A DNA stretch of 64,000 nt, from positions 186,001 to 250,000 of the forward strand of contig NZ_CP154796.1 of assembly GCF_039566955.1 (NCBI RefSeq), in the 5' to 3' direction. A model generated the notes under the pieces. It made no database searches. It was given only the letters and a program-made list of their open reading frames with translations, and had not been told where the DNA came from. The first letter of the stretch is position 1. Each line of letters starts with the position of its first letter. Position numbers and translations under genes: made by a program. Below are positions 1 through 8,387 of the stretch, piece by piece. The DNA is from Micromonospora sp. DSM 45708. Its GTDB lineage: Bacteria; Actinomycetota; Actinomycetes; Mycobacteriales; Micromonosporaceae.

Positions 1-39
1 CGCCTGCGGCTGCTGATCCTCGGCGGGCGTTCTTCGCCG

Positions 40-78
40 GTGAGAACTTTTGGTCGGAATCCGCCTACCCGTTCTCAC
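40..78. promoter_or_regulatory. inverted repeat upstream of cyclase/ATPase gene
   Basis: GTGAGAAC at 40-47 and GTTCTCAC at 71-78 are perfect 8-bp inverted arms separated by 23 bases, ending 63 bases before the ATG at 142. It could be a regulator-binding site, or the terminator of a gene left of the window. Only the repeat itself is seen; function is inference. Confidence 0.35.
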
Positions 79-141
79 GATGCGTGACGACGCGGTCATA
101 GGGCAGCATGGACCCGACGTCAGCGGGGGGAGGTTCGACGC

Positions 142-2952
142 ATGTCGCCACCGATCCACCTCCCCAGCGGGTGGGTGACCTTTGTATTCACCGACATCGA
201 GGGCTCGACCCGGATGGCCCGGATGCTCGGCCCGGTCTACCGTCCGGTGCTGCGGGAGCATCGCCGGCTGCTGCGCGACACGCTCGCCGGCACGGACGGG
301 TCGGAGCTGCTGACCGAGGGCGACTCGTTCTTCCTCGCCTTCCCGGACGCCGCCGCCGCCGTGCGCGCCTGCCTGACCGCGCAACGCGCGCTCGCCGGCC
401 ACGACTGGCCCAACGCAGACGCCATCCCCCGGGTCCGGATGGGCCTGCACACCGGCTACGCGGAGCCCCGCGACGGTGAGTACGCCAGTCCGGAGGTGCA
501 CCGGGCGGCCCGGGTGGCCGCCGCCGCGCACGGCGGTCAGGTGCTCTGCTCGGCGTCCACCGCCCGACACGCGGATCCGCTGCCGGACGGCGCGTCGCTG
601 CTGGATCTCGGCCTGCACCGGCTGCGCGGGTTCGACGACCGGGAACGACTGTTCCAGCTCGTCGCGCCCGGTCTGGAGCGGCGGTTCCCGCGTCCGCGTA
701 CGGCCGACGCGGCGGCGCACAACCTGCCCACCCAGGTCACCTCGTTCGTCGGCCGGCACTTCGAGCGGGCCGAGCTGGGGCGGCTGGTCGAGGCGTACCG
801 GCTGGTGACCGTGCTGGGCGCGGGCGGCGCGGGCAAGACCCGGCTGGCTGTGGAGCTGGCCTCCGGGATCGTCGAGGACTACCCGGACGGCGTCTGGTTC
901 GTCGACATCGCCGCGGTGACCGACCCGGGGCTGGTCGCGTTCGAGATCGCCGCCGTGCTCGGCCTCCGCCCGGAGCCGGGCCGGCCGATGGTCGACACCC
1001 TGGTCGAGTACGCGGCGCCGCGCCGGATGCTGGTGGTGCTGGACACCTGCGACGCCCAGCCGGCCGCGTCGGCCGAGGTGATCTCCCGGCTGCTGGCCGG
1101 CGGCCGGGGGGTGCGGGTGCTGGCGACCAGCCGGGAGTCGTTCGGCGTGCCCGGCGAGGTGGTGTGGCGGATTCCGCCGCTGTCGGTGGACGAGGTGCCC
1201 GACGGCGGCGCGAGCGACGCGGTGGCCCTGTTGCTGGACCGCACCGCAGCCGCCCGGGGCGGCCGGCCGCCGGACCCGACCGAGCAGGCCGACTTGCGCC
1301 GGGTGGTGCGTCGGCTGGACGGGTTGCCGCTCGCCATCGAGCTGGCCGCGGCGCGGCTGCGGGTGCTCTCGGCCGGTCAGTTGGCCGAGCGGCTCGACGA
1401 CATGCTCGGCACGCTGGACGCCGGGCGCGAGTCGGCGGAGCCGCCGCCGGTCGAGGCCGGCTGGAGCGGCAACCAGCAGGACACCGTCGACCTGGTGGCC
1501 GCCGCGACCGGGGCGGCCCCGCCGACGGCCGCGACCCGGGCCGTGCAGCGGTCGGCCAACGAGCGGCACCTGACCATCCAGGCCACGGTGACCTGGTCGT
1601 ACCGGACGCTGGGCGCGCGTTCGTCCCGGCTGCTGCGCTGGATGGCGGTCTTCGCCGGCCCGGTGGACCTGCCGTCCGTGCAGTGGCTGCTGGACGAGGA
1701 TCCGCTGGACCCGCTGTCGGTGCTGGTGGACAAGTCGATGGTGCTGGCCGAGCCGCACGCCTCGGGCAGCACCTACCGGATGCTGGACCCGATCCGCGCG
1801 TACGCGGCCCGCCGGCTGATCGAGACCGGTGAGGAGCAGAGCGCCCGGGACCGGCACGTCGCCTGGTCCCGGCACGCGCTGGACCGGGCGCACCTCGGTC
1901 CGGACGGCCGACCGGTGACGCTTTCCCTGTACGTGCTGGACCCGCTGGCCGGGGAGCTGCGGGCCGCGCTGCGCTGGTGTGCCACCGGTGGCAGCGCCCG
2001 GTCGGGGCTGCACCTGGCCGGCGGGCTGGACCAGTGGTGGCGGGAGCGTGGGCTGGCCCGGGAGGGGCGGCTCTGGCTGTTCCGGCTCTACGGCCGGATC
2101 GCCGAGACCGGCGAGGACATCCCGGAGGCCGAGCTGGCCGCCGCGTACCACATGCACTCGCTGCACGCCGGCGCGGACGGGGAGTTCGCCGAGGAGCTGC
2201 GCTACTCGCAGCGGGCCGAGGCAGCCGCCCGGCAGGCCGGTGACCTGGGGCTGCTGGCCCGGGTGCTGGCCGGGCGCGCCGCGCCGCTGGTCGACATGGG
2301 CCAGTTCGCCGAGGCGGAACGGGTCTGCCGCGAGGTGATCGACTGGGCGTACGCGCAGGACGTGGTCGGCGACGCGCTGCTCGCCGTCTACAACCTCGCC
2401 GAGCTGCTCTGGCGCCGCGGCGCGTTGGACGAGGCGGCCGAGGTGCTCGGCGCGGCGCGCCCGGTGGAGGCGACCCGCCCGGTGGAGCGGGGCCGCCGTT
2501 CGGTGGACATGCTGCTCGGCATGGTGGCGCTGGCCCGGGGCGATCTCGTCGCGGCGCACGAGCACCTGCTGGTGGCGTTGCGGTCCCGGATGAGTCACGG
2601 CTACCTGGGCCGGGCCTGCGACACGGTCAACGCGATCGCGGTGCGCTGCGCGCTGGCCGGGGACGCGGTGGCCGCGGCCCGGCTCTTCGGCGCGGCACAG
2701 GCCACCCGGGCGAGCCTGCGCGCCACCCCGGGCATCTACGAGCCGTACTGGCTGGCCAGACAGGCGGAGCTGCGCCGGAGCCTGGGCGACGAGGCGTTCG
2801 ACGCGGCGTACGGTGCGGGGGCGGGCCTGCGGTTGGACGAGGCCGCCGCGCTGGCGCTGCACGTCGAGCATCCGGACCTGTCGGCGGACTCGTTCTGGTT
2901 CGGCCCGACCACGCCCCGGCCGGCGGCCGAGCCCCGCAGCACCACCGGCTGA
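142..2952 (+). CDS. class III cyclase domain - AAA/NB-ARC ATPase - TPR signalling protein
   Basis: This 936-residue protein begins with a class III adenylate/guanylate cyclase domain (about residues 11-170): FTDIEGST carries the first metal Asp (D18) and EGDSFF the second. A linker with HNLPTQ and FVGR precedes an NTPase domain with P-loop GAGGAGKT near residues 224-232, a Walker B-like LVVLDTCD and the ATSRE motif of LuxR/AfsR-type STAND ATPases. The C-terminal half (about 560-930) is alpha-helical and TPR-like. The architecture matches actinobacterial cyclase-ATPase regulators, but no terminal LuxR HTH is present, so direct DNA binding is unlikely. The start is chosen for GGGGGGAGG placed 8 bases before the ATG. 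Whether the cyclase domain makes cAMP cannot be decided by eye. It ends at a large palindromic terminator facing a convergent gene. Confidence 0.88.
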   Translation: MSPPIHLPSGWVTFVFTDIEGSTRMARMLGPVYRPVLREHRRLLRDTLAGTDGSELLTEGDSFFLAFPDAAAAVRACLTAQRALAGHDWPNADAIPRVRMGLHTGYAEPRDGEYASPEVHRAARVAAAAHGGQVLCSASTARHADPLPDGASLLDLGLHRLRGFDDRERLFQLVAPGLERRFPRPRTADAAAHNLPTQVTSFVGRHFERAELGRLVEAYRLVTVLGAGGAGKTRLAVELASGIVEDYPDGVWFVDIAAVTDPGLVAFEIAAVLGLRPEPGRPMVDTLVEYAAPRRMLVVLDTCDAQPAASAEVISRLLAGGRGVRVLATSRESFGVPGEVVWRIPPLSVDEVPDGGASDAVALLLDRTAAARGGRPPDPTEQADLRRVVRRLDGLPLAIELAAARLRVLSAGQLAERLDDMLGTLDAGRESAEPPPVEAGWSGNQQDTVDLVAAATGAAPPTAATRAVQRSANERHLTIQATVTWSYRTLGARSSRLLRWMAVFAGPVDLPSVQWLLDEDPLDPLSVLVDKSMVLAEPHASGSTYRMLDPIRAYAARRLIETGEEQSARDRHVAWSRHALDRAHLGPDGRPVTLSLYVLDPLAGELRAALRWCATGGSARSGLHLAGGLDQWWRERGLAREGRLWLFRLYGRIAETGEDIPEAELAAAYHMHSLHAGADGEFAEELRYSQRAEAAARQAGDLGLLARVLAGRAAPLVDMGQFAEAERVCREVIDWAYAQDVVGDALLAVYNLAELLWRRGALDEAAEVLGAARPVEATRPVERGRRSVDMLLGMVALARGDLVAAHEHLLVALRSRMSHGYLGRACDTVNAIAVRCALAGDAVAAARLFGAAQATRASLRATPGIYEPYWLARQAELRRSLGDEAFDAAYGAGAGLRLDEAAALALHVEHPDLSADSFWFGPTTPRPAAEPRSTTG

Positions 2953-3005
2953 CCACCCCACCCCACCCTCCACTCACGCCCAACCCCTCACGCCCTGCGC
3001 GCAAA

Positions 3006-3055
3006 TTCACGGAAAGAGTGGCTATCCGGGCCCGGATAGCCACTCTTTCCGTGAA
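3006..3055. terminator. perfect 50-bp palindrome, bidirectional terminator
   Basis: A 25-bp arm starting TTCACGGAAAGAGTGG is followed immediately by its exact reverse complement, with no spacer. It lies between the convergent ends of the cyclase gene (2952) and the phospholipase gene (3106), as expected for a shared factor-independent terminator. The length and perfection exceed a normal hairpin, so it may be a copy of a dispersed element. Confidence 0.8.
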
Positions 3056-3105
3056 GTCGGGCGGGGCCGGGGGTGGGCCCGGCGGGCGTGGGTGGGTGGG
3101 GTGGG

Positions 3106-3648
3106 TCAGTTGCGGGCGGTGGCGTGGCGTTCCGCGTCGGCCTTCATCCGCGCGGCGCGGTCGAGGTCGGCCTGCTGCACGGCGGCGAGCGAACCGAAGA
3201 CGCTGACCGCCTGGTAGTAGGTCCAGGCGAGGCTGTAGCAGGCGGGCCGGACCACCGAGTTGTAGGTGGCGCAGACCCGCTTCAGGTCCTCGTAGAACGC
3301 GCTGTCCAGGCGGGACTTGTTGGCCGGGAAGATGCCCATCGCCTTGTGGTTGCGGTAGCCGAAGTCGTGCCGGTAGCAGGAGAGGTTGAACGTGAAGCCG
3401 AGCGGGTTGTCCGGGCTGGACGAGCAGTAGTCGGTGGACCAGTCGAAGCCGTACTCGGTCCAGGGGGCCCGGTTCACCCGGGCGCTGTTCCAGGCGTTGT
3501 AGCTGGCGGCGCTGGTCTGGGTCCAGCTCGACAGCACCGACAGCTTCTGCTGAGTGCTCACCGCGGCGACGGCCGGTGAGGCCAGGCCGAGCGTGGTGAG
3601 CAGGGCGATCACGCCGGTGGCGAGCGTGGTGGCGAGGCGACGGGACAT
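3106..3648 (-). CDS. secreted prokaryotic phospholipase A2
   Basis: This 180-residue exported enzyme would hydrolyse the sn-2 acyl ester of phospholipids outside the cell. A signal peptide (basic MSRRLATT, hydrophobic core, cut near SPAVAA) is followed by a small helical domain with the catalytic His-Asp pair in CYRHDFGYRN, the signature of the bacterial/fungal PLA2 family known from Streptomyces violaceoruber. Four cysteines (STDYC, LSCYR, KRVC, RPACY) fit the family's two disulfides. An in-frame start 24 codons upstream exists, but the ATG at 3648 follows GGAGG with good spacing and begins a proper signal peptide. It is a single gene, convergent with the cyclase gene across the palindromic terminator. 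Confidence 0.88.
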   Translation of the reverse strand: MSRRLATTLATGVIALLTTLGLASPAVAAVSTQQKLSVLSSWTQTSAASYNAWNSARVNRAPWTEYGFDWSTDYCSSSPDNPLGFTFNLSCYRHDFGYRNHKAMGIFPANKSRLDSAFYEDLKRVCATYNSVVRPACYSLAWTYYQAVSVFGSLAAVQQADLDRAARMKADAERHATARN

Positions 3649-3777
3649 GGGGGACCTCCGCGGGGTTGGGCGTCGGGACGGGCGGTCCGGGATCACCGGA
3701 GTTCGAGAAGTGTCGATCAATGGGGTGGCGTGGGGGGATGGCCCGGAAGGCCGCTTGCTGACATCCGCGTAAACAGA

Positions 3778-3817
3778 CGAATGCCCCCGGGTCGCCGTAG
3801 CGGTCCGGGGGCATTCG
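3778..3817. terminator. hairpin terminator after GHL10 glycosidase gene
   Basis: CGAATGCCCCCGG at 3778-3790 and its exact complement at 3805-3817 form a 13-bp stem with a 14-base loop, 8 bases beyond the minus-strand stop at 3825. Confidence 0.75.
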
Positions 3818-3824
3818 CGGCGGA

Positions 3825-5483
3825 TCAGCGGACGAAGCGCGGCGGGCTGGCCGGGCTCTCGTTCGCCAGGCGGTCCAGCGCGGTCACGTGGTAGGTGTAG
3901 CGCTGGCCGGCGACCGCCGTGGTGTCCACCCAGGACTGCACGTCACCGTCGGTGGCCCGGACGGTGCCGACCAGGTGGGACGCGTCGGCGAAGTCGCAGC
4001 GTCCGGCCAGGCCGGTGCCGTCGAACCGGTAGATCGCGTACGAGGTGGCGGTGCCGAGCGGGCCCTTGCCGTCGGCGGGCTGCCGCCAGCTCAGGCGCAC
4101 CCCGTCCGCCTCCCGCTGGGCTCCGGTGACCACCGGGAACAGCAGCGGCTTGTGCGGCAGGTGCGTCATGGTGGGCACCAGCGCGGGGCGGGAGTAGTGC
4201 TCGGCCGCGTAGATGTCGGTGGCGCCGAGCCGGTTGGCCCGGACCTGCACCGCCGAGAAGTGCACGTTGCCGAGCACCTCCGGGTACGACCGGTTGAGCG
4301 TCAGGTGGTTCGACAGCTCCTGCGGGTTCATCCAGAACGAGCCGTACGCCGGGTCACCGCTCTTGTAGTCGGCCTGGCCGATGTAGAGCTGGACCTTGGT
4401 GCCGCGCACCGTCTCCGCCCACCACGGCACCAGCCGGGCGTAGTCGGCGGCCGGGTACTGGCCGATGTACCAGTAGAGCTGCGGCACGATGTAGTCGATC
4501 CACTCCTGCTTGACCCAGGTGCGGGTGTCGGCGGAGATGATGTCGTACGACTGCGAGCCGGTGGTGTCCGAGCCGTTCGGGTCGGCGGACGCGTTGCGCC
4601 AGATGCCGAACGGGCTGACCCCGAACTTCACCCACGGCTTGGCCGCCTTGATCTTGGCGTTCATCTCCTGGATCAGCAGGTTGATGTTGTCCCGCCGCCA
4701 GTCGGCCTTGTCCGTGAAGCCCCGGTTGTACTGCGCGAACGTGGCGTCGTCCGGCACCTGGTGGGTGCCGCTCGGGTACGGGTAGAAGTAGTCGTCGAAG
4801 TGCACGCCGTCGACGTCGTACCGGTTGACCGCGTCCATCATCGCGGTCTGGACGAACTCGCGGACCGCCGGGACGCCGGGGTTGTAGTAGAGCCGGCTGC
4901 CGGCGACGCCGGCCGGCGGGTAGGCGAACACCCAGTCCGGGTGCGCCCGGGCGGGGCTGTCCGGCGCGAGCTGCGACAGGTCGGCGCCGGCGCCACCGGG
5001 GGCCGGCATGGAGACCCGGTACGGGTTGAACCAGGCGTGGAACTCCAGGTTCCGCTTGTGCGACTCGGCGACCAGGAAGGCCAGCGGGTCCCAGCCCGGG
5101 TTCTTGCCGCGTACCCCGGTCAGGTATTCCGACCACGGCTCGTACGGCGAGGGCCAGAACGCGTCAGCGGTCGGGCGGACCTGGACCACGACGGCGTTGT
5201 GGTGGAGTTTCTGGGCCAGGTCGAGCCAGCCCAGGTACTCCGCCTTCTGCTTGGCGACCTGGTCCGGCGCGGTCCAGGAGTCCTTGCTGGGCCAGTCGAT
5301 GTTCGTTACCGAGGCGATCCACATGGCCCGGAACTGCCGCTTGGGGGTGGCCGGGTTGGTGACGCAGTCGGTGGAACCGGTAGGTGTCGTCTCGTTCGGC
5401 GCGGCCTGCGCCGGGGTGCCGGCGACCAGCGCGCCGAGCAGCGCCACGGCCAGCGCGGCGGCTCTGAGCGGAGTTGCCTTCAT
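3825..5483 (-). CDS. secreted glycosyl hydrolase-like family 10 (GHL10) protein with FN3-like tail
   Basis: A 552-residue exported protein with a signal peptide (MKATPLRAAALAVALLGALV, cut near AQA). The mature part opens with FRAMWIASVTNIDWPS, typical of the GHL10 / DUF187 TIM-barrel family to which the YngK-type cell-wall glycosidases belong. DGVHFDDYFYPYPSG, about residues 227-241, carries the acidic residues expected at the barrel active site. About 100 C-terminal residues (from PHKPLLFPVVTGAQ) resemble a fibronectin type III module. The likely substrate is peptidoglycan or a related polysaccharide; this is inference from the family. It is monocistronic, with its own terminator and a 298-base upstream region. 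Confidence 0.85.
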   Translation of the reverse strand: MKATPLRAAALAVALLGALVAGTPAQAAPNETTPTGSTDCVTNPATPKRQFRAMWIASVTNIDWPSKDSWTAPDQVAKQKAEYLGWLDLAQKLHHNAVVVQVRPTADAFWPSPYEPWSEYLTGVRGKNPGWDPLAFLVAESHKRNLEFHAWFNPYRVSMPAPGGAGADLSQLAPDSPARAHPDWVFAYPPAGVAGSRLYYNPGVPAVREFVQTAMMDAVNRYDVDGVHFDDYFYPYPSGTHQVPDDATFAQYNRGFTDKADWRRDNINLLIQEMNAKIKAAKPWVKFGVSPFGIWRNASADPNGSDTTGSQSYDIISADTRTWVKQEWIDYIVPQLYWYIGQYPAADYARLVPWWAETVRGTKVQLYIGQADYKSGDPAYGSFWMNPQELSNHLTLNRSYPEVLGNVHFSAVQVRANRLGATDIYAAEHYSRPALVPTMTHLPHKPLLFPVVTGAQREADGVRLSWRQPADGKGPLGTATSYAIYRFDGTGLAGRCDFADASHLVGTVRATDGDVQSWVDTTAVAGQRYTYHVTALDRLANESPASPPRFVR

Positions 5484-5781
5484 GTGGTGCGGTCCCTTCG
5501 TCGGGTCCCGGGGGGACGGGCGGCGGCCGGCGTGATCGGCAAGATTCGCCGCACGGCGTGCGCCACGGGTAGAAAACTTTCATCAATCCCGAGTCGGCGC
5601 AAGACCCCGGGCCGGATCGATGCCGGCCGTGCCGGAACGGGCCACGGGTGAGCCGGGCCACGCCGCCGCATCGTGACCATTCCGACACCTCGCGTACCGG
5701 ATTGGGGATCGGAACGGCTGGGTAGCTTGGCCGGTCACGGACCGCCGACCGTGGTGGTCGCACCGTTGGGGGAGGTGATCC
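5484..5781. promoter_or_regulatory. divergent promoter region, GAAAACTTTC motif
   Basis: This 298-base gap separates divergent genes (GHL10 and APC permease). GAAAACTTTC at 5572-5581 has GAAA/TTTC half sites around two bases and lies about 90 bases from the GHL10 start. It resembles GAAAnTTTC operators of actinobacterial LacI-type glycoside regulators, but this is a weak match. I see no coding potential or other structure. Confidence 0.25.
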
Positions 5782-7278
5782 ATGTCAGTCCTACGGACCA
5801 AGCCGATCCAGGACGTGATCGCCCAGGGCGACGCCGACGGCGAAGACGGCAGGCCGGGGCTTCGCCGCCGGCTCGGGCCGGTCGACCTGATGGGCTTCGG
5901 CATCGGGATCGTGATCGGCACCGGGATCTTCACGCTGACCGGCGTGGAGGCGAAGAACAGCGCGGGCCCGGGCGTGGTGATCTCCTTCGGCATCGCCGGC
6001 GTGGTCGCGCTGCTCGCCGCGCTCTGCTACGCCGAGCTGGCCTCCAGCGTGCCGACCGCCGGCAGCGCCTACACCTACGCGTACGCGACCATGGGCGAGA
6101 TCGTCGCCTGGATCATCGGCTGGGACCTGCTGCTGGAGTTCTCACTCGGCGCGGCGGTGGTGGCCCGGGGCTGGTCCGGCTACCTCACCGACCTGTTCGG
6201 CCTGCCCAGCGCCTGGTTCGCCGAGGAGGGCAGCATCGTCAACCTCGGCGCGATCGGCATCGTGCTGGTGCTCGGCGTGGTGGCCATCGTCGGCATCCGC
6301 GAGTCCGCCCGGGTCACCAACGTGCTGGTGCTGGTGAAGGTGGCGATCTGCGCCTTCGTCATCATCGCCGGCCTGTTCTTCGTGAAGGCGGCCAACCTCA
6401 GCCCGTTCATCCCGTCCGCCGAGCCGGCCGGGGCCGGTGACGACGGCATCAAGCAGCCGGTGACCCAGCTCCTCTTCGGGCTGGAGCCGTCGGTGTTCGG
6501 CTTCGTCGGGGTGCTCACCGCCGCCGCGGTGGTGTTCTTCGCGTACACCGGGTTCGAGGCCGTGGCGAACCTGGGCGAGGAGACCCGCAAGCCCAAGCGG
6601 GACCTGCCGCTGGGACTGCTCGGCACGCTTGTCATCTCCACCGCGCTCTACATCGGCGTCTCGCTGGTCGTGGTCGGCATGGTGAAGTACACCGAGATCG
6701 ACGAGGGCGCGCCGATCGCGTCCGCGTTCCGGGCGGTCGGCGCCGGCTGGGCCGCGGTGCTCGTCTCCATCGCCGCCGTCGCGGGCCTGACCAGCGTCAT
6801 CCTGGTCGACCTGGTGGCCATGGGCCGGATCGGCTTCGCCATCGCCCGGGACGGGCTCATCCCCCCGTCGATCGCGAAGGTGCACCCGCGCTGGGGCACC
6901 CCGTACCGGATCGCCGGGATCATGACGGTGGTGGTGGCGCTGCTCGCCGGCTTCCTGCCGCTCTCCGCGCTGGCCGACCTGGTCAGCATCGGCGCGCTCT
7001 GCGCGTTCATGCTGGTCGCGCTCGCGGTGCCGATCCTGCGCAAGCGGCGCCCCGACCTGGAGCGGCCGTTCAAGGTGCCGTTCTCGCCGGTGCTGCCGAT
7101 CGTCACAGCGGTGGCCTGCCTCTACCTGAGCCTCAACCTGTCGGTGGAGACCTGGGTGCGGTTCCTGATCTGGATGGCGCTCGGCGCGGTCATCTACTTC
7201 GGCTACGGGCACCGCAAGAACCGGCTGGCCCGCCGCGAGCACGCGGAGGACACCCCCGAGCCCGCCCCCACCCCCTGA
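5782..7278 (+). CDS. APC-family amino-acid permease
   Basis: A 498-residue polytopic inner-membrane transporter with about 12 hydrophobic segments. The first membrane helix has GIGIVIGTGIFTLTG, the consensus substrate-binding loop of APC superfamily permeases, and FAYTGFEAVANLGEETRKPKRDLP is the conserved TM6 and following loop. It is closest in feel to the cationic amino-acid transporter (CAT/YfnA) branch; substrate and direction are not deducible. The ATG at 5782 is preceded by GGGGGAGGTGATCC, an excellent ribosome-binding site. The gene is alone, ending at the repeat/terminator cluster it shares with the convergent arabinose operon. Confidence 0.9.
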   Translation: MSVLRTKPIQDVIAQGDADGEDGRPGLRRRLGPVDLMGFGIGIVIGTGIFTLTGVEAKNSAGPGVVISFGIAGVVALLAALCYAELASSVPTAGSAYTYAYATMGEIVAWIIGWDLLLEFSLGAAVVARGWSGYLTDLFGLPSAWFAEEGSIVNLGAIGIVLVLGVVAIVGIRESARVTNVLVLVKVAICAFVIIAGLFFVKAANLSPFIPSAEPAGAGDDGIKQPVTQLLFGLEPSVFGFVGVLTAAAVVFFAYTGFEAVANLGEETRKPKRDLPLGLLGTLVISTALYIGVSLVVVGMVKYTEIDEGAPIASAFRAVGAGWAAVLVSIAAVAGLTSVILVDLVAMGRIGFAIARDGLIPPSIAKVHPRWGTPYRIAGIMTVVVALLAGFLPLSALADLVSIGALCAFMLVALAVPILRKRRPDLERPFKVPFSPVLPIVTAVACLYLSLNLSVETWVRFLIWMALGAVIYFGYGHRKNRLARREHAEDTPEPAPTP

Positions 7279-7288
7279 GGCCGCAGTT

Positions 7289-7370
7289 GAAGGAAGGGCC
7301 CCCTCATAACACCCGGTGGTGAGAGGGGGCCCCTTCTATACCGCAGGCGTTAAGAGGGGGCCCCTCCTTA
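7289..7370. repeat. GGGGGCCCCTTC-type dispersed repeats / bidirectional terminator
   Basis: Three half-copies occur in 80 bases: AGGAAGGGCCCCCTC (7291), GAGAGGGGGCCCCTTC (7321) and TTAAGAGGGGGCCCCTCC (7350). The first two face each other as an imperfect inverted repeat around CACCCGGTGGTG and could terminate both convergent transcripts. The last copy runs into the stop codon of the GH43-like gene. A related copy lies at 51412-51462. Confidence 0.65.
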
Positions 7371-8387
7371 CCGCTGCACCTCGCGGAGCGGGCCGCGTAC
7401 GGACGGCTTGCCGTCGGTCCAGACCAGCTCGTTCAGCCAGACCTGGCGGCCCGGGTCGGTGGTGCCCTCCTGGCCGGGCGACCAGGCGTGATAGAGCAGC
7501 CAGGTGCGGCCGTCCTGCTCGACGAGCGAGGCGTGCCCCGGCCCGGTGGCCACGTCGTTGCTGGCCAGGATCGGGTTCTCCGACGCCTTCACGCACGGCC
7601 CGGTGGGGCTCTCGCAGACCGCGTACCCCTCGGCGTAGACGTCCTTGTCGTAGGCGTTGGCGGCGAAGAACAGGAACAGCTTCCCGTCGTGCCGGTGGAA
7701 GAACGGCCCCTCGATCAGGGTGCCCTCCCACGGCTCGGTCTGCCGCAGCAGCTTCGTCGCCGGGCCGGTCAGCCGCAGCCCGTCCGGCGTCAGGCGCTGC
7801 GACCAGAGCCAGGTGTCCACGCCGATCGCGTTGCCGTCGTTCTTCCACAGCAGCCAGAGACTGCCGTCGGTGTCCCGGAACGGGCTGGCGTCGATCGAAC
7901 CGCCCAGCTCCGGCTGGCAGACCAGCGGCTTGTCGGAATCGTCCGCGTACGGCCCGAGCGGCGTGTCGGCCACCGCCCGGCCCAGGCACTGCCGGCCGGA
8001 CGCGCGGTCGGCCACCGTGTAGTAGAGGACGAACCGGTCCGGGGCGAGCTGGATCGCCTCCGGCGCCCACGTCTTCCCCCCGTCCGCCCAGTCCGGCAGC
8101 TCCGGCAGCGCGTCACCGGCCGGGGTCCACTCGACCAGGTCGGGCGAGGTGAGCACCGGGACGTTCCGGCCCCCGGCGTTGGTGTGGAACAGGTACCAGG
8201 TCTCGCCGACCCGGATCGCCTGCGGGTCGGGGGCGTCGGTCCGCACGACCGGGTTGGTGAACACGCGTGCGCCCTCCGGCGTACTCGATGGGGTGGAGCC
8301 GCCGCCGCAACCGGCGGCGAGCAGCGCGGCGAGCAGCGGCGCGGTGGCCACCGCCACCGCGCCGCGCCGCCGGAGCCGGCCGGTCAT
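7368..8387 (-). CDS. GH43-like glycosidase lipoprotein
   Basis: This 339-residue protein has a lipoprotein signal with lipobox LAAGC (Cys27), so it is probably anchored outside the membrane. It reads as a five-bladed propeller glycosidase: VRTDAPDPQAI near residue 54 gives the candidate catalytic base, GSIDASPFRDTDGSLWLLWKN the middle Asp, and EGTLIEGPFF the acid Glu. GH43 enzymes are mostly arabinofuranosidases, arabinanases and xylosidases, which fits the operon. Its ATG overlaps the upstream permease stop (ATGA at 8384-8387), implying translational coupling, and it is the last gene of the operon. The stop codon lies inside a dispersed GGGGGCCCC repeat. Exact substrate is unknown. Confidence 0.86.
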   Translation of the reverse strand: MTGRLRRRGAVAVATAPLLAALLAAGCGGGSTPSSTPEGARVFTNPVVRTDAPDPQAIRVGETWYLFHTNAGGRNVPVLTSPDLVEWTPAGDALPELPDWADGGKTWAPEAIQLAPDRFVLYYTVADRASGRQCLGRAVADTPLGPYADDSDKPLVCQPELGGSIDASPFRDTDGSLWLLWKNDGNAIGVDTWLWSQRLTPDGLRLTGPATKLLRQTEPWEGTLIEGPFFHRHDGKLFLFFAANAYDKDVYAEGYAVCESPTGPCVKASENPILASNDVATGPGHASLVEQDGRTWLLYHAWSPGQEGTTDPGRQVWLNELVWTDGKPSVRGPLREVQR

